Source: JBMNQH01 sp050944035
GTDB lineage: Bacteria; Bacillota; Clostridia; Oscillospirales; Oscillospiraceae
DNA length: 64,000 nucleotides
Assembly: GCA_050944035.1 (NCBI GenBank)
Contig: JBMNQH010000002.1
Coordinates: 124,001-188,000 of the forward strand
Direction of reading: 5' to 3'
The translations under genes were made by a program, and so were the position numbers. Positions 17,028 through 25,462 of the stretch are shown here, one piece after another (positions within the stretch are counted from its first letter, which is position 1; each line of letters begins with the position of its first letter). The notes below the pieces were generated by a model. That model was not told the DNA's origin, searched no databases, and saw nothing but the letters and a program-made list of their open reading frames with translations.

Positions 17028-18998
17028 ATGGATACTTGGGACTTTCTTCCCGTCTCCCGGGAGGATATGCGGGAACGCGGCTGGTACTGGTATGATTTTC
17101 TGCTGGTCACAGGAGATGCCTATATCGATCACCCCAGCTTTGGCACTGCGGTCATCGGCCGGGTACTGGAAGCTGCGGGGTTTCGCATTGCAGTGCTCTC
17201 GCAACCGGACTGGCACAGCGCAGATGCATTTTCTGCGATGGGCAGACCCCGTCTCGGCGTATTGATCGGCGCAGGCAATCTGGATTCTATGGTGGCACAC
17301 TATACCGCCGCCAAAAAACGGCGCAGTGAAGATTTTTACTCCCCCGGCAAACGAACGGGACTGCGGCCAGACCGCGCTACCATTGTCTATTCCAACCGCG
17401 CCCGCGAGGCGTTTGGCTGGGACACGCCGATTATCATCGGTGGAATGGAGGCTTCGCTTCGCCGGTTTGCCCATTACGACTACTGGGACGACAAAGTCCG
17501 CCGCAGTATCCTGTTGGATGCGCAGGCAGATCTTCTGGTCTATGGTATGGGGGAGTACGCTAACCGGGAAATTGCCCGTCGGCTGAAACGTAAAATCCCC
17601 ATTTCGGAGATGACGGATATCCGCGGCACTGCGTTTGTTGCTGACAATGCGGAGGTATGCGCATTTCCGTCCGTAGAAGTCGCCTCGTTTGAAACCGTCT
17701 GCACGGACAAACGGCAGCATGCGCGGGCAGTCGCCATAGAATATGAAGAACACGACCCAATCCGCGGCAAAGCGGTGTTGCAGCGGCATGGCAACAAACT
17801 GCTGATCGTCAATCCGCCGGCCATGCCGCTGACCACCGAAGAACTGGATGCCGTGGCCGATCTTCCGTTTACACGGGAACCGCATCCGATGTATGACGCG
17901 CTCGGCGGCGTACCGGCCATTGAAGAAGTCCGTTTTTCCGTCATCCACAACCGCGGCTGTTTCGGCGCCTGCAACTTCTGTTCCCTGGCCTTTCATCAGG
18001 GACGGATGATTACTTCTCGCAGTCATGCCTCTGTGATTCGGGAGGTTACGGCAATGACAAAGCATCCGTTGTGGAAAGGCTACGTCAGCGACGTCGGCGG
18101 GCCGACCGCCAACTTCCGCCGCCCCTCCTGCAAAGGGCAGACTGAGCACGGCATGTGCCGCAACAAGCGTTGTTTGGCGCCGACGGCATGTTCCAATCTG
18201 GACGCTGATCACAGCGATTATCTTGCATTGCTGCGGAAGCTGCGCGCCATCCCCGGCGTGAAAAAAGTCTTTGTCCGCTCCGGTATCCGGTTTGATTATA
18301 TGCTGAAAGACAAAAGCGGCGAATTTTTTGCGGAGCTCGTCCGCTACCACATCAGCGGACAGCTTAAGGTCGCACCGGAGCACTGTATTGACAGTGTACT
18401 GGACTATATGGGAAAACCGCACATTCATGTCTACGAACGCTTTATGGAAAAATACAAAAATCTGAACCAGCGTTATGATAAGGAACAGTATGTGGTTCCC
18501 TATCTGATGTCCTCGCATCCGGGTAGTACCCTACAGGATGCGGTTGCGCTGGCAGAATATCTGCAAAAGACCGGACGGCAGCCGGAGCAGGTACAGGATT
18601 TTTATCCCACGCCCGGCACCATTTCCACCTGCATGTATTTTACCGGTCTCGACCCGCGCACGATGAAACCGGTTTACGTTGCAAAAACGCCGCGGGAAAA
18701 GGCGTTGCAGCGGGCGTTGCTACAATGGAAGCGGCCGGATCGCCGGCGGCTGGTTATCGAAGCCCTGAAAGAAGCCGGACGGGAAGATCTGATCGGCTAT
18801 GGGAAGCATTGTCTTGTGCGGCCGGATACGCCCGGCAGAAAACCGCAGGAATTCCGGCAAAAACGGACACCTTCGGGAAAGCAAAACGGAAAACCGGCTG
18901 GGACTCCAAAAGCGAAGTCAGGCAGAGGAAAACCGGCTGGTGCAAAGTCCAAAAAAATCACATCCGGCAATGCACAAAGCAGAGGGAAGCGCCGATGA
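17028..18998 (+). CDS. YgiQ family radical SAM protein
   Basis: 656 residues. N-terminal YgiQ domain (start MDTWDFLPVSREDMRERGW, with the family segment IIGGMEASLRRFAHYDYWD), then a radical SAM core whose cluster motif CFGACNFC (CxxxCxxC) lies near residues 311-318, and a C-terminal DUF3362-type region up to about residue 600. The last 50 residues are a lysine- and glycine-rich basic tail, which could bind nucleic acid or be unstructured. Reaction unknown for the family. AAAGGG precedes the ATG. The stop codon overlaps the start of the DUF1294 gene. Confidence 0.94.
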   Translation: MDTWDFLPVSREDMRERGWYWYDFLLVTGDAYIDHPSFGTAVIGRVLEAAGFRIAVLSQPDWHSADAFSAMGRPRLGVLIGAGNLDSMVAHYTAAKKRRSEDFYSPGKRTGLRPDRATIVYSNRAREAFGWDTPIIIGGMEASLRRFAHYDYWDDKVRRSILLDAQADLLVYGMGEYANREIARRLKRKIPISEMTDIRGTAFVADNAEVCAFPSVEVASFETVCTDKRQHARAVAIEYEEHDPIRGKAVLQRHGNKLLIVNPPAMPLTTEELDAVADLPFTREPHPMYDALGGVPAIEEVRFSVIHNRGCFGACNFCSLAFHQGRMITSRSHASVIREVTAMTKHPLWKGYVSDVGGPTANFRRPSCKGQTEHGMCRNKRCLAPTACSNLDADHSDYLALLRKLRAIPGVKKVFVRSGIRFDYMLKDKSGEFFAELVRYHISGQLKVAPEHCIDSVLDYMGKPHIHVYERFMEKYKNLNQRYDKEQYVVPYLMSSHPGSTLQDAVALAEYLQKTGRQPEQVQDFYPTPGTISTCMYFTGLDPRTMKPVYVAKTPREKALQRALLQWKRPDRRRLVIEALKEAGREDLIGYGKHCLVRPDTPGRKPQEFRQKRTPSGKQNGKPAGTPKAKSGRGKPAGAKSKKITSGNAQSRGKRR

Positions 18999-19300
18999 AT
19001 CTATGGTTTATTTCCCTTTCGCATCCATTTCTTCTGGTTCTGGCTGTCTATCTTCTGATTGTCAATCTCATCGGATTCGTGCAAATGGGAATTGACAAAC
19101 GCCGTTCCATCCAGCGCCGCTGGCGCATTCCAGAGGCACAACTGTTTCTGGTCGCCGCAATCGGCGGTTCGGTTGGTTCCTTGCTCGGCATGTATGTATT
19201 CCGGCATAAAACCAAACACAAAACCTTTGTCATCGGCATGCCGCTGATTCTCATTGTGCAGTTGATCCTTGCAGGGTGTATTTATCATGTTTTTTTATAG
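18995..19300 (+). CDS. DUF1294 membrane protein
   Basis: 101 residues with three to four hydrophobic segments and the family core MGIDKRRSIQRRWRIPE followed by GGSVGSLLGMYVFRHKTKH, as in DUF1294 proteins. ATG 18995 overlaps the ygiQ TGA (18996-18998), so translation is coupled. A longer in-frame reading exists upstream but lies inside ygiQ. Function unknown; often found beside nucleic-acid-binding or radical SAM proteins. Confidence 0.88.
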   Translation: MNLWFISLSHPFLLVLAVYLLIVNLIGFVQMGIDKRRSIQRRWRIPEAQLFLVAAIGGSVGSLLGMYVFRHKTKHKTFVIGMPLILIVQLILAGCIYHVFL

Positions 19301-19315
19301 AAAGAGGGAGATGAA

Positions 19316-20389
19316 ATGGCCAAAAATGCAAGTCTGAATAGAGCAGCAGTGGCTAAAGAGGATGAGTTTTATACCCAACTGACCGATATAGAAAAGGAAT
19401 TACGCCATTATCGAGATTTTTTCAAGGGCAAGACGGTTCTGTGCAATTGTGATGACCCCTATGAAAGCAACTTCTTCAAATATTTCGCGATCAATTTCAA
19501 CCTGTTGAAGCTGAAAAAACTGATTGCAACCTGTTACAGCAGTTCTCCTGTCATGGGCGAGCAGCTTTCCTTGTTCGATATCAAGCCGCTGCAATATGTG
19601 GTCGAAGCCGCAAAACCGGCCTATAAAATCGAGATCACAGAGGTAAGGGACGAAAACGGCGATGGGCGGATCGATCTCGCCGATGTGGAGTATCTATTGC
19701 GGAACAAAAAGAACATCTTGACTTTGCTTGCCGGCGATGGGGATTTCCGTAGTCCGGAATGCGTGGAGTTGCTGAATCAGGCCGATATTGTTGTGACAAA
19801 TCCTCCCTTCTCCCTGTTCCGGGAATATATAACGCAACTAGTTGACAGCGGAAAACACTTTATCATTATCGGTAATCAGAACGCAATTACATATAAAGAG
19901 GTGTTTCCCATGCTTCGAGATAACAAGGTGTGGTTGGGTTATCACTGCGGGGATATGGAATTTACTGTTCCTGATTATTACCAGCCTCGTGCGACAAGGT
20001 ATCGGGAAGAAAACGGAGTGAAATACCGCAGTATGGGAAACATTTGCTGGTATACAAACGTTGATATACCCAAAAGGCATGAAAACTTACTCTTATATAG
20101 AACTTATACTTCTGAAGATTATCTCAATTATGACAATTACGAAGCTATCAATATAAATAAAGTTGTTGATATTCCATGTGACTATTACGGAGTCATGGGC
20201 GTTCCAATTACATTTTTGGATAAATATAATCCTGAACAATTTGAAATTATTGGATTGATTGCAGGGAATATTAAAGGACTTGCAGGTATAAAAAGTAAAA
20301 CCGGAAAAGATGGACCATATATTAACGGAAAGTTGAAATACGGACGAATTTTAATTCGCAGGAAGCAGGTACAGACACATGAAGATTAA
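19316..20389 (+). CDS. EcoRI-type adenine-specific DNA methyltransferase, copy A
   Basis: 357 residues resembling M.EcoRI, which methylates the second A of GAATTC. Shared features are the N-terminal DEFYTQLTDIEKEL and CDDPYESNFFKYFA, the catalytic NPPF at residues 162-165, and the C-terminal GVMGVPITFLDKYNPEQFE. Target specificity is not proven. An extra EF-hand/dockerin-like loop, DENGDGRIDLAD (residues 112-123), lies before the GDGDFRSPE segment. SD GAGGGAG precedes the ATG. The 3' half, from about base 20040, is visibly more AT-rich than the 5' half. The gene is followed by a vestigial nuclease start (20379-20417) and a second, related methyltransferase. Confidence 0.9.
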   Translation: MAKNASLNRAAVAKEDEFYTQLTDIEKELRHYRDFFKGKTVLCNCDDPYESNFFKYFAINFNLLKLKKLIATCYSSSPVMGEQLSLFDIKPLQYVVEAAKPAYKIEITEVRDENGDGRIDLADVEYLLRNKKNILTLLAGDGDFRSPECVELLNQADIVVTNPPFSLFREYITQLVDSGKHFIIIGNQNAITYKEVFPMLRDNKVWLGYHCGDMEFTVPDYYQPRATRYREENGVKYRSMGNICWYTNVDIPKRHENLLLYRTYTSEDYLNYDNYEAININKVVDIPCDYYGVMGVPITFLDKYNPEQFEIIGLIAGNIKGLAGIKSKTGKDGPYINGKLKYGRILIRRKQVQTHED

Positions 20390-20407
20390 ACTGCATGAAA
20401 TTCCCGT
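20354..20407 (+). repeat. 54-bp direct repeat, first copy
   Basis: Identical to 21504-21557. It spans the last codons of each methyltransferase gene and the first codons of the DUF262 protein frame, although the methyltransferase genes differ widely elsewhere. It marks the junction of a duplication or recombination event. Confidence 0.95.
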
Positions 20408-20417
20408 GCAGAACTGA
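20379..20417 (+). pseudogene. vestigial start of a DUF262-HNH gene
   Basis: Twelve codons (MKIKLHEIPVQN) then TGA. The first ten are the same as the start of the intact DUF262-HNH gene at 21529, including the same overlap with the upstream methyltransferase stop. The rest of the gene is missing and the next methyltransferase begins 24 bases on. This is a scar showing that copy A once preceded, or was recombined with, its own nuclease gene. Confidence 0.8.
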
Positions 20418-20441
20418 AATAGATAGAAAGAAGGCGATGAA

Positions 20442-21539
20442 ATGGCAGGAAATACAGCATTAAACAAAGCCGCAATGGCAAAGAAAGATGAATTCTATAC
20501 GCAACTGACCGATATAGAAAAGGAATTACGTCATTATAAGAAATTTTTCAGAGGGAAAATTGTTTTTTGCAACTGTGATGACCCTTATGAAAGTAATTTT
20601 TTCAAATACTTTGCCATGAATTTTAATTCGCTGGGCTTGAAAAAGCTCATCACAACCTGCTATGCAACATCGCCCATTGTTTACACACAGCTTTCCTTAT
20701 TTGGGGAAGAGGAGATCTTTGCAGTCGAACCCTGCAAACATAAACCGTATAAAATTGAAATCACCGAAGTGACCGATGAAAATGGCGACGGACGCATTGA
20801 TCTTGCCGATGTGGAATACTTACTGAAAAACCGAAACAACTCGAAATCCCTGCTCGACGGAGACGGTGATTTTCGCAGTCCGGAATGTGTGGAACTGTTA
20901 AAGCAAGCGGATGTTGTTGTAACAAATCCTCCTTTTTCTCTGTTTCGAGAGTATGTATCACAGTTAATAGAATACCAGAAGCATTTTATTATTATCGGAA
21001 ATATGAACGCCATTCATTATAAAGAAATTTTCCCACTTATTCGTGACAACAAGTTGTGGATAGGGCCGTCAATTCATTCGGGTGATAGAAAATTCAATGT
21101 GCCGGACGACTATCCATTAAAGGCCGCGGGATGTGGAGTGGACGAAAATGGAAAGAAATATATTCGTGTAAAAGGCGTTCGCTGGTTTACTAATCTTGAT
21201 ATCGCACAGCGTCATGAAAAGTTAATTTTGTATAAGCCCTACACACCGGAAGAATATCCAAAGTACAGCAATTATGACGCAATAAACATTGATAAAGTTT
21301 CGGATATTCCTTGTGATTATTATGAAGATATGGGTGTTCCTGATAGTTTCTTGGATCAATATAACCCTGAACAATTTGAAATTATAGGTTTGGGGTGCGG
21401 CGATTTAGCAAAGGAAATCGGAATAACCAAAAATTACAGAGGCAGAACTGATCTGGCTTATGTAAAAGACGGGCAGAATAAATGCCCGTATTCACGAATT
21501 GTTATTCGCAGGAAGCAGGTACAGACACATGAAGATTAA
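20442..21539 (+). CDS. EcoRI-type adenine-specific DNA methyltransferase, copy B
   Basis: 365 residues, the same family as copy A and roughly two thirds alike by eye. It keeps DEFYTQLTDIEKEL, CDDPYESNFFKYFA, the catalytic NPPF (162-165) and DQYNPEQFEIIG. The EF-hand-like loop DENGDGRIDLAD is again at residues 112-123. Differences cluster in the middle (ICWYTN against VRWFTN, and a longer C-terminal part), which could alter target recognition. Composition is AT-rich compared with flanking housekeeping genes, suggesting transfer. SD GAAGGCG precedes the ATG. The last 11 bases overlap the start of the DUF262-HNH gene in another frame, so the two are translationally linked. Confidence 0.9.
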   Translation: MAGNTALNKAAMAKKDEFYTQLTDIEKELRHYKKFFRGKIVFCNCDDPYESNFFKYFAMNFNSLGLKKLITTCYATSPIVYTQLSLFGEEEIFAVEPCKHKPYKIEITEVTDENGDGRIDLADVEYLLKNRNNSKSLLDGDGDFRSPECVELLKQADVVVTNPPFSLFREYVSQLIEYQKHFIIIGNMNAIHYKEIFPLIRDNKLWIGPSIHSGDRKFNVPDDYPLKAAGCGVDENGKKYIRVKGVRWFTNLDIAQRHEKLILYKPYTPEEYPKYSNYDAINIDKVSDIPCDYYEDMGVPDSFLDQYNPEQFEIIGLGCGDLAKEIGITKNYRGRTDLAYVKDGQNKCPYSRIVIRRKQVQTHED

Positions 21540-21557
21540 ACTGCATGAAATTCCCGT
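21504..21557 (+). repeat. 54-bp direct repeat, second copy
   Basis: Identical to 20354-20407, offset by 1150 bases. Here the DUF262 frame continues intact past the repeat. Confidence 0.95.
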
Positions 21558-22620
21558 CCGGGAAGTTGTTGCGGGTTATAAGGACAGCGCAGAAAACGGC
21601 GTGGTCGGTTATGAAGGCCGCCTGAACATTCGTCCTGCGTTCCAGCGGGAATTCATTTATAAAGACAAGCAGAGGAACGAGGTCATCAACACCATTGTGA
21701 AAAACTTCCCGCTGAACGTCATGTATTGGGTAAAAAGCGATGATGGCAATTATGAATTATTGGATGGACAACAGCGCACCATTAGCATCTGCCAATATGT
21801 CAACGGTGATTTCTCTATCAATCATATGGCGTTCGATAATCTGACCCAAACGGAGCGGGAGCAGATTCTGGACTATCCTCTGATGATTTACATTTGCGAG
21901 GGCACCGACAAGGAAAAGTTGGACTGGTTCAAGATTATCAATATCGCCGGTGAACAGCTTACGGCGCAGGAGCTGCGAAACGCCATTTACACCGGCGAAT
22001 GGCTGACCGAAGCAAAGAAGTATTTCAGTAAACCGGGTTGTCCGGCGTATGCCATCGCGAGCGATTATCTAAACGGCTCGCCAATCCGGCAAAACTATCT
22101 TGAAACGGTTATCAAATGGATTGCTGCCCGTGACGGCATGGAAATTGAAGATTACATGGCAACCCATCAACATGATACGAACTGTAACGAGATTTGGCTG
22201 TATTTCCAAAGTGTGATCAACTGGGTAAAAGCGATTTTCCCAAAATACCGCAAGGAAATGAAAGGACTTGACTGGGGTATCTTCTATAACAAATACGGCA
22301 CCGGCAAATACGATCCCAAACAGTTGGAAGCCCGTATTGTCGAGCTCATGGAAGATGAAGACGTCACCAAAAATTCCGGTGTCTACGAATACCTGCTGGA
22401 CGGAAACGAGAAGCATTTAAGCATTCGTGCTTTTACACCAAAAATGGCAAGAGCGGCATATGAACGGCAAAAAGGGATTTGTCCAAACTGCAGAGAACAC
22501 TTTGAAATGAGCAAAATGCAGGCAGATCATATTACACCCTGGAGCAAAGGCGGCAAAACAATCCCGGAAAACTGTCAAATGCTTTGTTCTGATTGCAATA
22601 GAAGAAAAAGCAATCTTTAG
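21529..22620 (+). CDS. DUF262 protein with C-terminal HNH endonuclease domain
   Basis: 363 residues. The N-terminal DUF262 (ParB/sulfiredoxin-like) domain has the DGQQR motif at residues 79-83, linked in GmrSD-type proteins to nucleotide hydrolysis. The C-terminal end, from about residue 310, is an HNH nuclease with zinc-knuckle cysteines C318/C321, the DHITPWSKGG core (D333, H334) and the closing NCQMLCSDCNRRKSN. This differs from GmrSD, which carries DUF1524 at that place. ATG 21529 lies inside the end of methyltransferase B. The likely role is the cutting partner of an adenine-methylation restriction system, perhaps gated by nucleotide; its target is unknown. Confidence 0.88.
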   Translation: MKIKLHEIPVREVVAGYKDSAENGVVGYEGRLNIRPAFQREFIYKDKQRNEVINTIVKNFPLNVMYWVKSDDGNYELLDGQQRTISICQYVNGDFSINHMAFDNLTQTEREQILDYPLMIYICEGTDKEKLDWFKIINIAGEQLTAQELRNAIYTGEWLTEAKKYFSKPGCPAYAIASDYLNGSPIRQNYLETVIKWIAARDGMEIEDYMATHQHDTNCNEIWLYFQSVINWVKAIFPKYRKEMKGLDWGIFYNKYGTGKYDPKQLEARIVELMEDEDVTKNSGVYEYLLDGNEKHLSIRAFTPKMARAAYERQKGICPNCREHFEMSKMQADHITPWSKGGKTIPENCQMLCSDCNRRKSNL

Positions 22621-22803
22621 GAATCACGGTTAAAAAGTCCTGTTTGTTTTCATCGAGTGATGATTTTTCGTTAAAATTTCAATAAAAATAAAAAGAACAT
22701 ATAGTAATTCGATCGCTGTGTATACTTTTTTCTCGTTGGGTTATATTAAGCAATGCAGAAAACTCAAGTTGTCAGAAAACCCACTTGAAAGGAGCACTGC
22801 ATT

Positions 22804-23016
22804 ATGATTATGGATAGAATTGCTTTAATTCTCACCATTATCGGCGGATTGAACTGGGGTTCTATCGGTCTGTTCCGCTTTGACCTCGTCGGATACCTGT
22901 TTGGTGGACAGACTGCCACAGTCAGCCGTGTCATTTACACCCTGGTCGGCCTAGCCGCGATCTGGTGTATTTCTCTGCTGTTCCGTCAAGAGCGTCTTGT
23001 CGAAAATGACGGCTAA
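22804..23016 (+). CDS. DUF378 small membrane protein
   Basis: 70 residues with two membrane segments around the family motif GGLNWGSIGLFRFDLVGYLF, as in DUF378 (YuzA-like) proteins of Firmicutes. Function unknown. AAAGGAG lies about 8 bases before ATG 22804; a second ATG two codons later is possible. Monocistronic, ending at a strong hairpin shared with the convergent PH-domain gene. Confidence 0.88.
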   Translation: MIMDRIALILTIIGGLNWGSIGLFRFDLVGYLFGGQTATVSRVIYTLVGLAAIWCISLLFRQERLVENDG

Positions 23017-23024
23017 GCACATGT

Positions 23025-23061
23025 AAAAACAGGCAGTATCAAAATGATACTGCCTGTTTTT
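23025..23061. terminator. bidirectional terminator
   Basis: Sixteen-base perfect arms (AAAAACAGGCAGTATC and complement) with a 5-base loop, T-rich on both exits. Serves DUF378 (plus) and the PH-domain gene (minus). Confidence 0.9.
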
Positions 23062-23082
23062 CTTTTAGCCAACAAACTGCAA

Positions 23083-23454
23083 TCAAAGGATCCGTTCCGA
23101 AATCATACGCCCGATCAGAACAATCTCACTTTTTCCGCTGAATTCAAACCGGACTTTTCCCAGGCCACTGAAATACAGCTCCATTTCGCTGTCGATATCC
23201 AGTACACCGCTGGTCTCAATGGAAAAGGCATTGACTCTCTTGTATGGCAGCGAGGTATAGTCCTTTTTCTTCCCAATTCCCTGGACATTGACGGCGATGA
23301 TGCGCTTGGTTGTAAACACCACGAAGTCCCGAACCGTTTTATACGATCCAATAATCTTTTCCTCTCTGGTAAGCAGGGACACGATGTTATCCAAAACTGC
23401 CTCGTCCTTAACCCGATGCAGCTTAAACAGGGAACCATTTTCAAAATCAATCAT
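23083..23454 (-). CDS. bacterial PH-domain protein
   Basis: 123 residues of the bacterial pleckstrin-homology type (bPH, DUF1696/YvbH-like): the run VVFTTKRIIAVNVQGIGKKK followed by YTSLPYKRVNAFSIETSG and the FSGLGKVRFEF strand is the common pattern of these small cytosolic proteins. Role unknown. I start at ATG 23454 (MIDFENGSLFKL) with AGGAG upstream; a longer frame extends 60 codons but has no family resemblance. Single gene on the minus strand. Confidence 0.85.
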   Translation of the reverse strand: MIDFENGSLFKLHRVKDEAVLDNIVSLLTREEKIIGSYKTVRDFVVFTTKRIIAVNVQGIGKKKDYTSLPYKRVNAFSIETSGVLDIDSEMELYFSGLGKVRFEFSGKSEIVLIGRMISERIL

Positions 23455-23591
23455 TTGTAATCCATCTCCTGACCTGTGCAGATTCCAGACAATCCATTCA
23501 AAACATTGTCTGGTATTGTTATCATACCTGTATTTTTCAGCATGAACAAGGCCATTCTTGCGATTTTTGCAACGCTGTTCTACATTGGATG

Positions 23592-23624
23592 TAAAAAGCG
23601 CCTCCGGAATCATCCGAAGGCGCT
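23592..23624 (-). terminator. terminator of the DUF1846 gene
   Basis: On the minus strand AGCGCCTTCGG pairs with CCGGAGGCGCT around ATGATT and is followed by TTTTT. Confidence 0.85.
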
Positions 23625-23646
23625 GTCTATACAAAAACAGTCTTTT

Positions 23647-25137
23647 CTATTTATGGAATAGCTTTTTGGTCTGATATTGCGGTTCACAGGTCAGGTGAAT
23701 GCCCAGCTTTCGGAAAATGTCCGCATCAACCTGCGGTAAAATTACGGTAGAGTGCGCCTCGCATCCCCGGAGTTTTCCAAGGCAGGTAACCGCTTTTTTT
23801 GCGTCCTGATTGGACAGGGCGCTGATGCTCAGGGCAATCAACACCTCATCTGAGTGCAGACGGGGGTTGTGATTTCCGAGCGATCCAATCTTCAGCTCCT
23901 GAATCGGGGCAATCACGCAGGGATCAATCAGCGTATGAGACTTTTCGATGCCGCCGATGCCCTTAACGGCATTCAGCAGCACAGCGGCAGACGGCCCGAG
24001 CAGGTCCGAAGTTTTTCCCACAACAATAGACCCGTCCGGGAGTTCAATTGCCGCAGCAGGATTTCCTGTTTCCTCTGCGCGGTTCAGTGCGGCGGCAACC
24101 ACGGGACGGTCCGCCGGACCAACGCCCAACTGCTTCATCAGCAGTTCAATTTTTTCCACTGCACTCTCGTCTCCACTGCCCATGCGAACCTCACATTTGG
24201 CAGCGTAGTAGCGGCGGATGATCTCATCCTTTGAGGCTTCACGGCAAGCCTCATCATCCACAATCGCATAACCTGCCATATTGACGCCCATATCCGTGGG
24301 AGAGCGATAGGGACTTTTCCCGTTGATGCGTTCAAACATTGCATTCAGCACCGGAAACACTTCCACGTCGCGGTTATAGTTGACCGTTGTCTCTCCGTAT
24401 GACTCCAAGTGCCAGGGGTCAATGACATTGACGTCGTTGAGATCGGCAGTGGCCGCCTCATACGCAAGGTTCACCGGATGCTTGAGTGGGAGGTTCCAGA
24501 CCGGGAACGTCTCAAATTTTGCATAGCCGGCCTTCACTCCATGCTTGTGCTCCTGATACAGCTGGGACAGGCACACAGCCATCTTCCCGCTGCCAGGGCC
24601 GGGCGCAGTTACGACAACCAGCGGCCGGGTGGTCTCAATATAATCGTTTTTTCCAAACCCCTCTTCGCTGATAATATGACTGATATTGTAAGGATATCCA
24701 TCTATGGGATAAGTACGATAGACGCGCAGACCCAGCTGTTCCACCTTATTCTGAAAAGCGACAGCGGAAGCCTGTCCTGTATAGCGGCTGATGACAACAC
24801 CGCTGACATAAAGGCCAAAGCCGCGGAACGCATCCACCAGACGAAGGACATCGACGTCATAGGTGATACCAAGGTCGCCGCGGGTCTTATTTTTGACAAT
24901 ATCCTCCTCATTGATCACAATAATGATTTCTGCCTTATCGGACATGGCCTTCAGCATTTGAATCTTGCTGTCAGGTGCGAAGCCGGGCAGTACACGGGAG
25001 GCATGATAATCGTCAAACAATTTTCCGCCAAACTCCATATAAAGTTTTCCGCCAAATGCATTGATGCGTTTCTGGATCTGTGCAGACTGCTTCTCAATGT
25101 ACAGATCGTTATCGAACCCCTTGCGTATCACAATCAT
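23647..25137 (-). CDS. DUF1846 family protein
   Basis: 496 residues, full length for DUF1846, a conserved Firmicute family of unknown function with solved structures. Family landmarks are the start KGFDNDLYIEKQSAQI, the P-loop-like TAPGPGSGKMAVCLSQLYQEH, and SPTDMGVNMAGYAIVDD. The glycine-rich loop suggests nucleotide binding (inference). No signal peptide or membrane segment, so cytosolic. The ATG follows AATGAGG. Single gene, ending at a hairpin with a T-tract. Confidence 0.92.
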   Translation of the reverse strand: MIVIRKGFDNDLYIEKQSAQIQKRINAFGGKLYMEFGGKLFDDYHASRVLPGFAPDSKIQMLKAMSDKAEIIIVINEEDIVKNKTRGDLGITYDVDVLRLVDAFRGFGLYVSGVVISRYTGQASAVAFQNKVEQLGLRVYRTYPIDGYPYNISHIISEEGFGKNDYIETTRPLVVVTAPGPGSGKMAVCLSQLYQEHKHGVKAGYAKFETFPVWNLPLKHPVNLAYEAATADLNDVNVIDPWHLESYGETTVNYNRDVEVFPVLNAMFERINGKSPYRSPTDMGVNMAGYAIVDDEACREASKDEIIRRYYAAKCEVRMGSGDESAVEKIELLMKQLGVGPADRPVVAAALNRAEETGNPAAAIELPDGSIVVGKTSDLLGPSAAVLLNAVKGIGGIEKSHTLIDPCVIAPIQELKIGSLGNHNPRLHSDEVLIALSISALSNQDAKKAVTCLGKLRGCEAHSTVILPQVDADIFRKLGIHLTCEPQYQTKKLFHK

Positions 25138-25462
25138 ACCTCATTTCTTCTTTTCTATAAAAAGCGCAACACATAAAAACAACGATTTTAGTCTACCACA
25201 GTTCCGGTGCTTTTCAAGGGATTTTTTTCTTTCTTTTCCATTTTTCGACGTTTCGACGGAACACCCAACAACGAACAGCCTGACGGCATATGCGTCAGGC
25301 TGTTCGTTATCAAATAAAAAATCATCTGCACAATCACGCGACATCATCGTTTGTCATCTATGCAAGAAATCCCTGATTGCAGGCAATCTGTTCCTCTAAT
25401 GCAACGGTGTATACATCATCCTTGCCGAGGCGCTATCGGCATCCGCTGCAATCCGGCTGTGT
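25138..25462. other. intergenic region with one strong hairpin
   Basis: Between two minus-strand genes. The only structure seen is the inverted repeat at 25271-25307. The remaining sequence has no convincing ORF and no clear tandem repeat. Confidence 0.6.
25271..25307. terminator. hairpin downstream of the AIM24 gene
   Basis: Fifteen-base perfect arms (ACGAACAGCCTGACG and complement) with a 7-base loop. No strong T-run on either exit, and it is about 155 bases past the AIM24 stop, so it may be a terminator or a processing stem. Confidence 0.55.

Noticed and set aside
16470..18518. A 682-codon minus-strand frame across the metallophosphoesterase and ygiQ genes
   Set aside because: It overlaps two well-supported genes and reads as low-complexity, His/Arg-rich shadow sequence.
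19316..22620. Prophage or integrated element around the methyltransferases
   Set aside because: No integrase, phage structural gene, tRNA target or attachment repeat was seen; flanks are ordinary chromosomal genes.
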